Assembly: GCA_964612485.1 (NCBI GenBank)
Contig: CAZTFF010000005.1
Location: forward strand, 117,806-181,805
DNA: 64,000 nt
Direction: 5' to 3'
Source of the DNA: JAFGNV01 sp964612485
Lineage (GTDB): Bacteria > Chloroflexota > Anaerolineae > 4572-78 > J111
Positions 34,160-42,764 of the stretch are shown one piece after another; within the stretch, counting starts at the first letter, position 1; each line of letters opens with the position of its first letter. The translations under genes were made by a program, and so were the position numbers. The notes beneath the pieces are model-generated. The model saw only the letters and a list, made by a program, of their open reading frames with translations, was not told where the DNA came from and searched no databases.

Positions 34160-35734
34160 ATGAGCCAAACCGAAACACCCGCATCACCCCCCACCCATCT
34201 AAGCCGGGTGGCCCGCGCCGCAACTATGGTGATGGCCTTGTTTGTGGTGAGCCGGGCGCTGGGCCTGGCCCGGGAAATGGTCATTGCCCGCCAGTTTGGC
34301 ACCAGCCCGGAGATGGACGCCTATCTGGCCGCCTTTCGCCTGCCTGATTTTCTGTTCTACGTGGTCGCCGGCGGCGCGTTGGGATCGGCCTTTATCCCGG
34401 TCTTCACCGGTTATTTGACTCGCCAGGATACTGGCGGCGCGTGGCGTCTCGCTTCGGCGGTTATCAATTGGATTCTTCTGATTCTGTGCGCGCTGGGCGG
34501 GCTGACCGCCATCTTTGCCCCCTGGCTGGTGCAATGGCTGTTCACCGATTTTACCCCGTCCCAGCAGGCGCTGACCACCGAATTGATGCGCTGGATGCTG
34601 ATTTCCACCGTGATTTTTGGCGTCAGCGGGGTGGTGATGGGTATTTTGAACGCGCATCAGCATTTTTTTCTGCCGGCGCTGGCCCCGGTTATTTATAACA
34701 TTGCCATCATTTTGGGGGCCTGGTTTTTAGGCCCCACCTGGGGCGTGCGGGGATTAACCGCCGGGGTTGTAGCCGGGGCCGCCGGGCATTTGCTGGTGCA
34801 GTTGCCCGGCCTGGTGCAAAAACGGATGCGGTATCGCCCGCTATTGCTCTGGCAGGATGCCAGGCTGCGCGAGGTGGGCCGCTTGATGGCTCCCCGGGTG
34901 TTGGGGCTGGCCGCCGTGCAGATAAATTTTATGGTGATCGCGGTGTTGGCTTCCAGCTTGAGCGCCGGCAGTATCACCGCCTTGAACTATAGCTGGATCA
35001 TTATGCTGCTGCCCCAGGGAATTATCGCCCAATCGGTGGCTACCGCCCTTTTCCCCACCCTGGCCGTGCTGGTGGCGCAAAATCAGCGTAATGAAATGCG
35101 GCGTGTTTTTGGCGTAACGTTACGCAACCTGTTGTTTTTGACGCTGCCGGCCTCGGTGGGGTTGATGCTGCTGCGCGAACCTATTGTGCGGTTGTTGCTA
35201 GAGTGGGGTGAATTTGATGCGGAATCAACCGCGATAACGGCCTGGGCCTTGGGGTTTTTCGCGCTGGGGCTGGTGGGCCACGCCGTGGTAGAAATTGCCA
35301 CGCGCGCCTTTTACGCCTTCAAAAATACCAAAACACCCGTGATCATTGCCGTGGTCACGATGGTTATCAATATTCTGTTGAGTTTGCTCCTGATGCGTAT
35401 TTTCGCCTGGCTGGGGTGGCCGCCGCACGGCGGATTGGCGCTGGCTAATTCCATTGCTGTGATATTGGAGATGGCGGTGCTGCTCATTTTGCTTCGCCCG
35501 TTGATGGGGGGGCTGGCCGGTGCCGGTTTCCGCTCGTCGTTGCTTAAAATGTGTCTGGCTGCCGGCGGCATGGCGATAGTGTTAGCGTTGGTGATGCCGT
35601 GGGTTCCGTTGGGCAACAAATGGTTGGGAGGTATGGTTGGCATCGGGTTGGGCGGGCTGGTTTATGTTGGCCTGGCCTATCTGTTGGGAGCCGATGAGTT
35701 AGCCTTTGTGCGCCGCCGGCTGTTTCGGCGGTAG
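34160..35734 (+). CDS. murJ: Lipid II flippase / MVF-family membrane protein
   Basis: 524 residues from ATG at 34160 (GGGGATA upstream); a longer in-frame reading to 34016 overlaps the divergent pentapeptide gene and was dropped. About 14 membrane helices. The N-terminal signature SRALGLAREMVIARQFGTSPEMDAYLAAFRLPDFLFYVVAGGALGSAFIPVF is characteristic of MurJ/MviN, including the charged residues lining the central cavity. It flips lipid II for peptidoglycan synthesis. It is followed by a bidirectional terminator and a convergent gene. Confidence 0.93.
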   Translation: MSQTETPASPPTHLSRVARAATMVMALFVVSRALGLAREMVIARQFGTSPEMDAYLAAFRLPDFLFYVVAGGALGSAFIPVFTGYLTRQDTGGAWRLASAVINWILLILCALGGLTAIFAPWLVQWLFTDFTPSQQALTTELMRWMLISTVIFGVSGVVMGILNAHQHFFLPALAPVIYNIAIILGAWFLGPTWGVRGLTAGVVAGAAGHLLVQLPGLVQKRMRYRPLLLWQDARLREVGRLMAPRVLGLAAVQINFMVIAVLASSLSAGSITALNYSWIIMLLPQGIIAQSVATALFPTLAVLVAQNQRNEMRRVFGVTLRNLLFLTLPASVGLMLLREPIVRLLLEWGEFDAESTAITAWALGFFALGLVGHAVVEIATRAFYAFKNTKTPVIIAVVTMVINILLSLLLMRIFAWLGWPPHGGLALANSIAVILEMAVLLILLRPLMGGLAGAGFRSSLLKMCLAAGGMAIVLALVMPWVPLGNKWLGGMVGIGLGGLVYVGLAYLLGADELAFVRRRLFRR

Positions 35735-35751
35735 TTTACTTGCAGGTAAAA

Positions 35752-35787
35752 AAAGGCCGCTGCAATTTGGCAGCGGCCTTTGTGTTT
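35752..35787. terminator. Bidirectional intrinsic terminator
   Basis: Perfect 12-bp stem AAAGGCCGCTGC / GCAGCGGCCTTT with a 6-nt loop, T-rich on both strands. It ends both murJ (plus) and the bactofilin-like gene (minus). Confidence 0.9.
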
Positions 35788-35798
35788 ATCCCCGGAGA

Positions 35799-37145
35799 TT
35801 ATTCCTCTTCAGGGGCATCGGAGGGAGTTTCAGGCTCGGTGGGTTCTTCAGGTGTTTCTTCGTCGCTCGATTTCTTTTTGGGTGCGTGTTTCTTTTTGGG
35901 TTTGGCTTCAACCGCATCGGCGTCGTTCAGCGCTTCCCTGATTTTGGCTTTCAATTCATCCTCAGAGGCGCTGTTGACATCCAGATCGGAGAAATCTTGG
36001 TCATCGTCAAAGTCGGTGTCTCTCCAGGTGCCGGGTCGGGGTCGAGGTTCTGGTGCCGGCCCGCGCGGCGCCGGGTAGTAAGGCCGGGTGCCAAAGCGGG
36101 TCATAATAACCGCGCCTAAGGCGGTGATGGAAACGATCATTCCGGCCACCCAGCCCACAAAGGCCAACAACCAGCCGATGCACGGGATCCAGCCGATGAC
36201 CGGCATATTGGCCACCACCGTGAGAACTACCACGCCGGCCATGGTTGAGAGAATGAAGTTAGGGGCCGGTTGTCCCGAGGCTACCAGCAAGCGTTCGCCC
36301 AGCAGTTGCCCGGCCACAATCCAGCCAAAGAGAACGGCGATGCCCATCAACATAACGGCCAGCATAGGGATAAAGGCCAGGCAGATGGTGAGCACCAGCA
36401 AGAAACTGGCTACAACAATGGCGGCAGTTAAAAAGCCGACGCCAAAGCTCACGACCGGCGTTTCGATAATGGTGTCGCCCACGGTTTTCATTTGCTGGGG
36501 CATAAAGGTTGCCACCAGCCAGCCGATGACGGCCAGCACAACCAACAAGGCCAGGTTCCACACGGTATCTTCGACAAACCGGATGGTGCCGTCTATCCAA
36601 CTGTTACCGAAGCCTCGCTCAAATTCTCTTTCAAACTCTCTTTCAAAATCAAAGTCGGGTGGAGCGGGTGGTTCTGGAGGTTCGGGCGGTTCAGGGGGGG
36701 GAGGCGGTTCGGCAATAGGCGGAATCGGGATCGAAAAACCGCCAGCCTCGCCGTGGTAGTCACCTACTTGTTTGATTTTGCCGTCTACCTTGGCGCCTTC
36801 GGCTACCGAGGCTCTGCCGCCCACCAGGCCGATGTCGCCGTTCACTTCAGCGGCTTCGCCCAGGTCGATGTCGCCGCCTACCATGGCAATGTCGCCGTCT
36901 ACCTGGCCGTTAATATCGGCATTACCGCCAAAGACCACCATGTCGCCGTTAACTTCGCTGCCAGCCCGCATGGTGACGTTGCCGCCAAAGACCACTAAAT
37001 CGCCATCAACTTCCTGGCCTTCGTTCAGGGTAATGCTGCTGCCAAAAAGCACGCCGCCGTTTTCGGGAACTTGAGCCAGGGCCGGCGGGGCCAGCATTAA
37101 CAATAAGATTAAAATCAAGGGTACAACTAAAATTTTCTTTTTCAT
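35799..37145 (-). CDS. Signal-peptide protein with bactofilin-like repeats and membrane domain
   Basis: 448 residues. A signal peptide ends at about LAPPALAQ (25). Residues ~30-125 are parallel-beta repeats (EVDGDLVVFGGNVTM, EVNGDMVVFGGNADI, GDIAMVGGDIDL) of the polymer-forming bactofilin type, here extracytoplasmic. Then come a Pro-rich linker (PPPPPEPPEPPEPP), a charged segment with three EREFE repeats, four to five membrane helices (about 200-340) and a cytoplasmic acidic/basic tail (KPKKKHAPKKKSSDEETPEE). The architecture suggests a surface scaffold or sensor tied to the envelope. It lies 150 bp downstream of an anti-sigma/ECF sigma pair on the same strand and may be regulated by it. Confidence 0.78.
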   Translation of the reverse strand: MKKKILVVPLILILLLMLAPPALAQVPENGGVLFGSSITLNEGQEVDGDLVVFGGNVTMRAGSEVNGDMVVFGGNADINGQVDGDIAMVGGDIDLGEAAEVNGDIGLVGGRASVAEGAKVDGKIKQVGDYHGEAGGFSIPIPPIAEPPPPPEPPEPPEPPAPPDFDFEREFEREFERGFGNSWIDGTIRFVEDTVWNLALLVVLAVIGWLVATFMPQQMKTVGDTIIETPVVSFGVGFLTAAIVVASFLLVLTICLAFIPMLAVMLMGIAVLFGWIVAGQLLGERLLVASGQPAPNFILSTMAGVVVLTVVANMPVIGWIPCIGWLLAFVGWVAGMIVSITALGAVIMTRFGTRPYYPAPRGPAPEPRPRPGTWRDTDFDDDQDFSDLDVNSASEDELKAKIREALNDADAVEAKPKKKHAPKKKSSDEETPEEPTEPETPSDAPEEE

Positions 37146-37295
37146 GATTCACTCCTTAGATGTAGTAAATTGTTGTGGCCTTACCGGTTCAGAGTAAAGC
37201 CGTTGTCTGGAGTGGGGTGCTGGGTGTATTTAATTACTCTCATTACGTGCCGGGTCCGGCAAAGTTGCAGAATAATCTCAAACTATTGGGCGAGA

Positions 37296-37862
37296 TCAGG
37301 CAAACATAGCCGTAGCCATTGGTGTCCGGCGGTAGATCATCTGGACGATGCGGATCCAGAGCGCGACCAGGGCCAGCGTTACCGCCACAAAGCCCCAAAA
37401 GACCGGCTCCTGCATCATCATCAGGGATACTTTGAAAAACAGCGCGCTCAAATTTACAACCGCCCGCGTTTCGTTGACCAGCGCGCCGAGACGGCCCAGG
37501 TAGGTGTAGAAGGTGGGCAGAATCCAATCGGTGCCCCAACCGCTCAACACCAGCCAGCCAAAAATACCGCCGGCAATGAGCATAACGAAGGTGCTCAGGG
37601 CTAAAATAGTCATACCCAGCCACATCCGGCCTTGTTTCACTTGGTGATGGGTCAGCCGGGCTTCGAAACGTTGGATAAAACCCGGCGCGGGCGCAGCCAT
37701 AGGCGCGTTACTTAGAACGTGGTCAACCTGTTTCATGGCCTCGTAAAATTGCGTGCAGGCGTCACATTGGGCCAGATGGTGCTGCAAACCTTTAATTTCA
37801 GAGGGGCTGAGTTCGTTATCCAGCCACAGCGAGATTTGTTCGGCGTGTTTATGGTGGATCAT
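37296..37862 (-). CDS. Zinc-binding anti-sigma factor (ZAS type), membrane-anchored
   Basis: 188 residues from ATG at 37860-37862, with AGGAGTGAGCC upstream; an in-frame extension to 37919 has no site. The N-terminal domain has LWLDNELSPSEIKGLQHHLAQCDAC with the HxxxCxxC zinc motif (about 29-36), the anti-sigma domain that masks ECF sigma factors. A membrane helix follows at about 80-105, then a stretch of amphipathic/hydrophobic segments including one more helix near the C-terminus. It is 86 bp downstream of its presumed ECF partner on the same strand. Confidence 0.88.
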   Translation of the reverse strand: MIHHKHAEQISLWLDNELSPSEIKGLQHHLAQCDACTQFYEAMKQVDHVLSNAPMAAPAPGFIQRFEARLTHHQVKQGRMWLGMTILALSTFVMLIAGGIFGWLVLSGWGTDWILPTFYTYLGRLGALVNETRAVVNLSALFFKVSLMMMQEPVFWGFVAVTLALVALWIRIVQMIYRRTPMATAMFA

Positions 37863-37948
37863 TGGCTCACTCCTGTGTGATTCCAACTTGTTTTTCCTTG
37901 GGCCGGAAATTAAAAACATTTATAACAACCATTCGTTTTTTCCTTACA

Positions 37949-38653
37949 TTACATTGCCACGGCTGTTTCCGAAGTTTTTACCATCATTTGTTTGGCCCGG
38001 AACAACCGGCTTTTGATGGCGCTCACCGTGGTATCGAGTGTTTCGGCAATTTCATCATAAGGCATCTCGTGCCAGTAGCGCAGCACGATCGCGGCCCGGT
38101 AATCGGGCGGCAGGGCGTTGATGAGTTCCCGCAGCGAGTGATGGGTTTCATCGGTGGTGACCGCCTCTTCCGGCTGCGGCTCGTTGGTGGGCAGCCAGCG
38201 CCAGGGCGGCAGGTCGTCCCACGATACCATCTGGTAGCGCTGCCGCCGCAACTGGTCGATGCAGTAGTGGGAGGCAATGGAAAATAGCCACGATGAGAAC
38301 TTGCGGGTTTCTTTGTAAGTTTCTATTTTCGTGTAGACACGTAAAAATGTTTCCTGGGCCGCGTCTTCAGCCTGAGCGGAATCGCCCAACATCCGGTAGC
38401 ACAGGTTATAAACCGGCCGCTGGTAGGCATCAACAATGTTCATAAATGCCGCCTGATCGCCTTCCTGCGCAGCCAAGGCCCAGGCTTTTTCCTGCGCCTG
38501 GGTCTCGGACGTTGCCTCTGTAGCGGATGATGTTTGATTGGCAGATTCCGCGCCAGGACTGGCTGTGCCGGCGGGTCGTGTCATTTGAACGCTCTGATCT
38601 AATGTTGCAGATTGCATAGGCAGGGTCGATGTCCTTTTATCTGTCTGCACCAT
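37949..38653 (-). CDS. ECF-family RNA polymerase sigma factor
   Basis: 234 residues from ATG at 38651-38653; an internal ATG at 38617 is a possible alternative because the ~50-residue Ser/Thr/Gln-rich N-terminus looks dispensable. Region 2 (about 62-130) has QAEDAAQETFLRVYTKIETY and SSWLFSIASHYCIDQLRR; region 4 (about 170-225) has LPPDYRAAIVLRYWHEMPYDEIAETLDTTVSAIKSRLFRAK. It is probably held inactive by the adjacent zinc anti-sigma factor. Confidence 0.92.
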   Translation of the reverse strand: MVQTDKRTSTLPMQSATLDQSVQMTRPAGTASPGAESANQTSSATEATSETQAQEKAWALAAQEGDQAAFMNIVDAYQRPVYNLCYRMLGDSAQAEDAAQETFLRVYTKIETYKETRKFSSWLFSIASHYCIDQLRRQRYQMVSWDDLPPWRWLPTNEPQPEEAVTTDETHHSLRELINALPPDYRAAIVLRYWHEMPYDEIAETLDTTVSAIKSRLFRAKQMMVKTSETAVAM

Positions 38654-38749
38654 GCTATACGGTTGGTTATGGCAAAAGTTGCAGCCGATTTGATGAACCG
38701 AAACCTTAAAGTTTGATGGCCATAAACGTCACATCAAAGAGCACAATAA

Positions 38750-38782
38750 AATCAGGCTTTGAATTACATTCAAAGCCTGATT
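38750..38782 (-). terminator. Intrinsic terminator after miaB
   Basis: Perfect 15-bp stem AATCAGGCTTTGAAT / ATTCAAAGCCTGATT with a 3-nt loop, followed on the minus strand by TTATTGTG. It lies 41 bp after the miaB stop. Confidence 0.75.
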
Positions 38783-38822
38783 GCGCAAATAGCAGATTTT
38801 TTGTCGATGGTTTACCCTTGCT

Positions 38823-40190
38823 TTACGCGGCCAGCGGAATCGTCATCGGCGCGGTCACATCAATAGGTTCCTGGCCCGGCAGTACGCCGCGCAGGCTCCA
38901 CGGGCCGGTCCAGGTGATTTCCAGATCAACCAGTTTGCCCTGCCAATCCTGGCCGGTTTCATCCTCAAAAAAGACCAGTTTGTTGGTGCGGGTGCGGCCC
39001 CGCCAGCGGCCCCGGCTCTTTTCTTCGACCAGCACTTCCACGGTCTGGCCCAGCAGTTCGGCATTGATGTCGGCCACAATCTGTTCTTGCAATTCATTCA
39101 CCGCATCCAGCCGGCGTTTCTTTTCTTCCTCCGGCACGTCATCGGGCAATAGTTTGGTTGACACGGTGCCGGGCCGCGGCGAGTACATGGCCACGTGACA
39201 CACATCCAGCTTGAGTTCGGCCAATGTATCCAGCGTACGCTGAAATTGGGCCTCGGTTTCGCCGGGGAAACCGACAATGATGTCGGTGGCAATAGAAACT
39301 TCCGGCATCCGCTGCCGAATCTTGTGAATGAGGTGGCTGTATTCAGCCATGGTGTATTCCCGTTTCATAGCTTTGAGCACGTCATCATCGCCGGCCTGGT
39401 TGGGGATTTCAATGTGCTCGCATACTTTGGGGAGATGAGCCACCGTATCCAGCAGGTCATCCGTCATATAGTTGGGATGGCTGGTCAAAAATCTAATTCG
39501 CTCCAGTCCCTCAATCTCATTGAGCACGCGCAACAGGTCGGGCAGGCGCGGGCCGTCGGCTACATCAAACCCGTACCGGTCGACAATTTGGCCCAGCAGC
39601 GTGACCTCGCGCACGCCCTGCGCCACCAGGCTGCGGACCTCGGCGGCAATTTCGCCCACCGGGCGGCTGCGCTCGCGCCCGCGCCGGGAGGGGATGATGC
39701 AAAAGGTGCAAACATGGTTGCAGCCGTAGACAATGGGCACGTAGGCGGTAACCAGATTGTTTTTTTTATGCTGCGGCAGAACCAGGCTGAGTTCTTCATC
39801 CTGCAATTTGTGGCGGTAGGCCAGCGTTTCCTGCTCCTGCTCCCGGGCCAGCAAAAAATCAACCAGCGGGCCGGGTTCGCTGGGCGGCATAAACACGTCA
39901 ACGTGCGGAAAAGCTTTTGCCAGTTTCCCGCCGCCCTTTACGCCCACCATACACCCCATCAGGCCGATGACTTTAATCGGTTTGGCCTCTTTGAGGGGTT
40001 TGAGGCTCCACAAAAAGCCGGTGGCTTTATCTTCGGCGCTCTGGCGCACCACGCAGGTGTTGAGCACCACCACATCGGCCTGGCGATAATTATCGGTATG
40101 CTGATAGCCGAGTTTCTCCAACGCCGAGCCAACCCGCTGGGAATCAGCCACGTTCATTTGGCATCCGATGGTCCAGATATGATACTTCAT
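38823..40190 (-). CDS. miaB: tRNA-2-methylthio-N6-dimethylallyladenosine synthase
   Basis: 455 residues. The N-terminal UPF0004 domain has the three cluster cysteines at about 10, 46 and 80 (TIGCQMN, NTCVVR, GLMGCM). The radical SAM motif CNHVCTFC follows at about 157, then SRRGRERSRP, and a C-terminal TRAM domain. It inserts a methylthio group into i6A37 of tRNAs. RimO and MtaB have similar layouts; the CNHVCTFCIIP and RSRP details favour MiaB. It reads alone, with its own terminator. Confidence 0.88.
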   Translation of the reverse strand: MKYHIWTIGCQMNVADSQRVGSALEKLGYQHTDNYRQADVVVLNTCVVRQSAEDKATGFLWSLKPLKEAKPIKVIGLMGCMVGVKGGGKLAKAFPHVDVFMPPSEPGPLVDFLLAREQEQETLAYRHKLQDEELSLVLPQHKKNNLVTAYVPIVYGCNHVCTFCIIPSRRGRERSRPVGEIAAEVRSLVAQGVREVTLLGQIVDRYGFDVADGPRLPDLLRVLNEIEGLERIRFLTSHPNYMTDDLLDTVAHLPKVCEHIEIPNQAGDDDVLKAMKREYTMAEYSHLIHKIRQRMPEVSIATDIIVGFPGETEAQFQRTLDTLAELKLDVCHVAMYSPRPGTVSTKLLPDDVPEEEKKRRLDAVNELQEQIVADINAELLGQTVEVLVEEKSRGRWRGRTRTNKLVFFEDETGQDWQGKLVDLEITWTGPWSLRGVLPGQEPIDVTAPMTIPLAA

Positions 40191-40449
40191 TTAAATAATC
40201 CCCCGCTTGGCCTGGAAAACAATCATGCGATTCCAGGGTAGCAATTTACTACTTTTTGACATCAGGTAACAAAGCTTCCTTCCGGGTCTTATTGCAATTG
40301 ACATACATTGTAATAATACCTGGCCCGGTTTCAAAATCCTTGGTTCCAATTTCTCCATAAAATAAGGCATGCTCAATAATATTGAATAACAATTTGACTT
40401 TATCTGTCTGTGGTTTTGTAGCAAATTCGTACGCATTAAAGCTTATTTA

Positions 40450-40479
40450 TTGTATACTAATAGTTGACTTTTTGTATTC
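40450..40479 (+). promoter_or_regulatory. Twin-box operator, probable GntR binding site (permease operon)
   Basis: Two boxes TTGTATAC (40450-40457) and TTGTATTC (40472-40479) are separated by 14 bp, 22 bp start to start, that is about two helical turns. The same arrangement occurs at 50561-50590. The second box lies between -35 and -10 of the promoter, a repressor position. Confidence 0.7.
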
Positions 40480-40492
40480 TATATGTTATCCT
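40464..40492 (+). promoter_or_regulatory. Promoter of the ABC permease operon
   Basis: -35 TTGACT (40464-40469), 17-bp spacer, -10 TATCCT (40487-40492). The -35 box and the eight bases after it are shared with the catabolic operon promoter (TTGACTTTTTGTAT). Confidence 0.6.
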
Positions 40493-40523
40493 TACAGAAG
40501 GTTTGGTTGTTGAAGTTGTGTCT

Positions 40524-40619
40524 CTTCTCAATATTTCGGGGGAACGAGGTCTGAGCCTGTCGAAGGCCGTTAGTTTCGATAAGCTCAACCCACTCAGCCC
40601 CAGATTATTGAGAAGGTAC
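40524..40619 (+). repeat. Dispersed ~96-bp palindromic element, copy 2
   Basis: Opposite orientation to copy 1 (25588-25682) and about 85-90 percent identical by eye. Ends CTTCTCAATATT ... TTATTGAGAAG, with inner inverted repeat TGAGCCTGTCGAA ... TTTCGATAAGCTCA. It sits in the leader of the ABC permease operon. Confidence 0.8.
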
Positions 40620-40755
40620 AAGTTGTGGTGATGCCGGAAGTAGTTAGAAATCCTTGAGTAGATTCCACCTGTAAGTTGTCGATATTTCTAAGGCAGTTAT
40701 TTCAATAAACCAATTACAAACAGATATGTAATATCGCAAAGGAGTGATATGGCAG

Positions 40756-41700
40756 ATGAGCGCGTTAAATAGTTCTGTCGCTGTCTCAGAGGTGAGCTTC
40801 TGGGAACGTTTCAGAGAACGTTGGGCAAAATTGTGGGAAAATGAAGCCTCGCTGGGCTACTTGCTATTGGTGCCGCTGCTGGTGGTGGTGCTGGGATTGA
40901 TCGGCTATCCCTTTCTGTTGTCGGTCTACTTCAGCGTAACCAGCAAGGTGCTGGGCCAAAGTGAATTCATCTTTGTGGGGCTGGCCAATTACACCGATCT
41001 GGTGGGCGACTCCATCTTCCGCCGCACCATCTGGAATACCTTCAACTACTCGGTGACGGCGGTTTTCTTTAAGATGATCTTTGGCCTGGCGATGGCCCTG
41101 GCGCTTAACGAAGTGATGCGCGGGCGGCGTTTCTTCCGGGCGATGTTCCTGTTGCCCTGGGTAGCGCCCTCGGCGTTGAGCGTGCTGGCCTGGGTCTGGA
41201 TGTTCGACTCCCAGTTCAGCATCATCACCTGGGCCTTGAACGGGCTGGGGCTGCACGAAGGCAAGATCGCCTGGCTGGGCTTTCCGTCTTTGGCGATGGC
41301 GGCGGTGCAGACGGTGAACATCTGGCGGGGGATGCCGTTTTTTGGGATGATGTTTCTGGCGGCAATTGTGACGGTGCCCAAAGATTTGTACGAGGCGGCC
41401 ACGGTAGACGGGGCCAATGCGGTGCAGCGCTTCTGGTCGATCACGATTCCACACATTATGCCGGTGATTGTGGTGGCGACGTTGTTCTCGTTTGTGCGGA
41501 CGTTGGGCGATTTCCAGATTGTGTGGATTTTAACCAAGGGCGGGCCGATCAACAGTACCCACCTGGTGGCCACACTGGCCTACCGTTCGGCCATTCAAGG
41601 CGGCGATATTGGCCAGGGCGCGGCAATCGCCACGTTTTTGTTCCCATTTTTAGTGTTGATTATAGCCTTGCAAATCAGATACTTGCGACGGGAGGATTAA
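40756..41700 (+). CDS. Carbohydrate ABC transporter permease (MalF-like)
   Basis: 314 residues from ATG at 40756, with AAAGGAG 11 nt upstream; a GTG four codons earlier overlaps that site. Six membrane helices (first at about 35-60). The EAA loop that docks the ATPase is visible as DLYEAATVDGANAVQRFWSITIPHI (about 215-239). It belongs to the binding-protein-dependent CUT1 sugar permeases. The partner permease follows after 1 bp. No solute-binding protein or ATPase gene is next to it, which is unusual for this class. Confidence 0.9.
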   Translation: MSALNSSVAVSEVSFWERFRERWAKLWENEASLGYLLLVPLLVVVLGLIGYPFLLSVYFSVTSKVLGQSEFIFVGLANYTDLVGDSIFRRTIWNTFNYSVTAVFFKMIFGLAMALALNEVMRGRRFFRAMFLLPWVAPSALSVLAWVWMFDSQFSIITWALNGLGLHEGKIAWLGFPSLAMAAVQTVNIWRGMPFFGMMFLAAIVTVPKDLYEAATVDGANAVQRFWSITIPHIMPVIVVATLFSFVRTLGDFQIVWILTKGGPINSTHLVATLAYRSAIQGGDIGQGAAIATFLFPFLVLIIALQIRYLRRED

Positions 41701-41701
41701 G

Positions 41702-42595
41702 ATGACAGCTCAAACTCAAGCAGCGAAACACGCACCGCAAACGTTTCAAGAACGGTGGTACCGGCTGCAAGTCGGCAAACGTTTGGCCGTCGGCAGCGTA
41801 ATGGTCTTTTTTACCTTTTTCCTGATGTTCCCCTTCTTTTGGATGGCGCTCACCTCTCTCAGGCCCAACACCGACTTTATCAAAATGGGAGACAATCCCT
41901 TTGCCGTGAGCGGCGTGACCATCGAACATTACATTTTTCTGCTCACCGAAACCCGCTTCGTTCAATGGATGGGCAACAGCCTCTTTGTCGCGGCGATGAC
42001 ATCGGTGATCGCGCTTTTCATCGGTATTATTGCCGCCTATAGTTTGGGGCGGCTGCGGTACAAAGGGGGCGGCACCGCCGCCTTGGTGGTGTTTGTAACC
42101 TATCTTATTCCGCCGGTCCTGCTGTTTATCCCCCTCAACCAGGTGGTCAACTTTTTGAGGTTATCCAATAACCTGTGGGCCTTGATCCTCACCTATCTGA
42201 CCTTTGTAGTGCCCTTCATCGCCTGGATGTTGTCCAGCTACTTCAAGGGCATTCCCACCGAGCTGGCCGATGCCGCCCGCATCGATGGGGCCAGCCGCTT
42301 GCAATCGATGTTTATCATCGATCTGCCCCTGATCCTGCCGGGCGTGGTGTCGGTTTTTTTCTTTGCTTTCACTCTCTCCTGGAACGAGTATTTGTACGCG
42401 CTTACCTTTTTACGCACCCAATCCAAGTTCCCGGTCTCGCTCGGTGTGGTCACTACCCTGCAAGTGGGCGATTTGTTCTTATGGGGCGCGCTGATGGCCG
42501 GCGCGGTGCTGGGATCGGTGCCGGTGGTTATCATTTACTCTTTCTTTATGGATTATTACCTCTCCGGTTTGACTGCCGGGGCGGTTAAAGGCTAA
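41702..42595 (+). CDS. Carbohydrate ABC transporter permease (MalG-like)
   Basis: 297 residues, six helices. The EAA loop is ELADAARIDGASRLQSMFIIDLPLI (about 189-213). ATG directly follows the TAA of the first permease, with GGGAGGA as ribosome site, so the pair is translationally linked. It should form a heterodimer with that protein and recruit a MalK-type ATPase encoded elsewhere, for example a shared MsmK-like protein. The shared twin-box operator suggests it imports the substrate of the minus-strand catabolic operon. Confidence 0.9.
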   Translation: MTAQTQAAKHAPQTFQERWYRLQVGKRLAVGSVMVFFTFFLMFPFFWMALTSLRPNTDFIKMGDNPFAVSGVTIEHYIFLLTETRFVQWMGNSLFVAAMTSVIALFIGIIAAYSLGRLRYKGGGTAALVVFVTYLIPPVLLFIPLNQVVNFLRLSNNLWALILTYLTFVVPFIAWMLSSYFKGIPTELADAARIDGASRLQSMFIIDLPLILPGVVSVFFFAFTLSWNEYLYALTFLRTQSKFPVSLGVVTTLQVGDLFLWGALMAGAVLGSVPVVIIYSFFMDYYLSGLTAGAVKG

Positions 42596-42624
42596 CGGCT
42601 CGACACTGTCTGCCCGCAGTTAGT

Positions 42625-42665
42625 AAAAAGACCCTGAAGGGAAGGTAAACTTCAGGGTCTTTTTC
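42625..42665. terminator. Intrinsic terminator between convergent operons
   Basis: 15-bp stem AAAAAGACCCTGAAG / CTTCAGGGTCTTTTT with a 10-nt loop. T-tracts on both strands allow it to end both the permease operon (plus) and the catabolic operon (minus). Confidence 0.9.
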
Positions 42666-42764
42666 ATTAGCATCCTGAGCAGCGCGGAACAACGTGGAGC
42701 AAGTATCGAAGGATGCTTCCCCAGCTAACCTGTTACTTGTTTGTTTGATGATCGTTTCGCCAGC

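Larger units (their letters stand above)
40191..40755. other. Intergenic region before the ABC permease genes
   Basis: 565 bp. It holds the promoter and twin-box operator at 40450-40492 and a ~96-bp dispersed palindromic element at 40524-40619, inside what would be the leader of the permease mRNA. An 81-codon reading frame on the minus strand (40191-40436) has no ribosome site and no recognisable protein features. Nothing else is seen. Confidence 0.6.

Noticed and set aside
40191..40436. 81-codon minus-strand frame upstream of miaB
   Set aside because: No ribosome binding site, no recognisable protein pattern, AT-rich; more likely the miaB promoter region.
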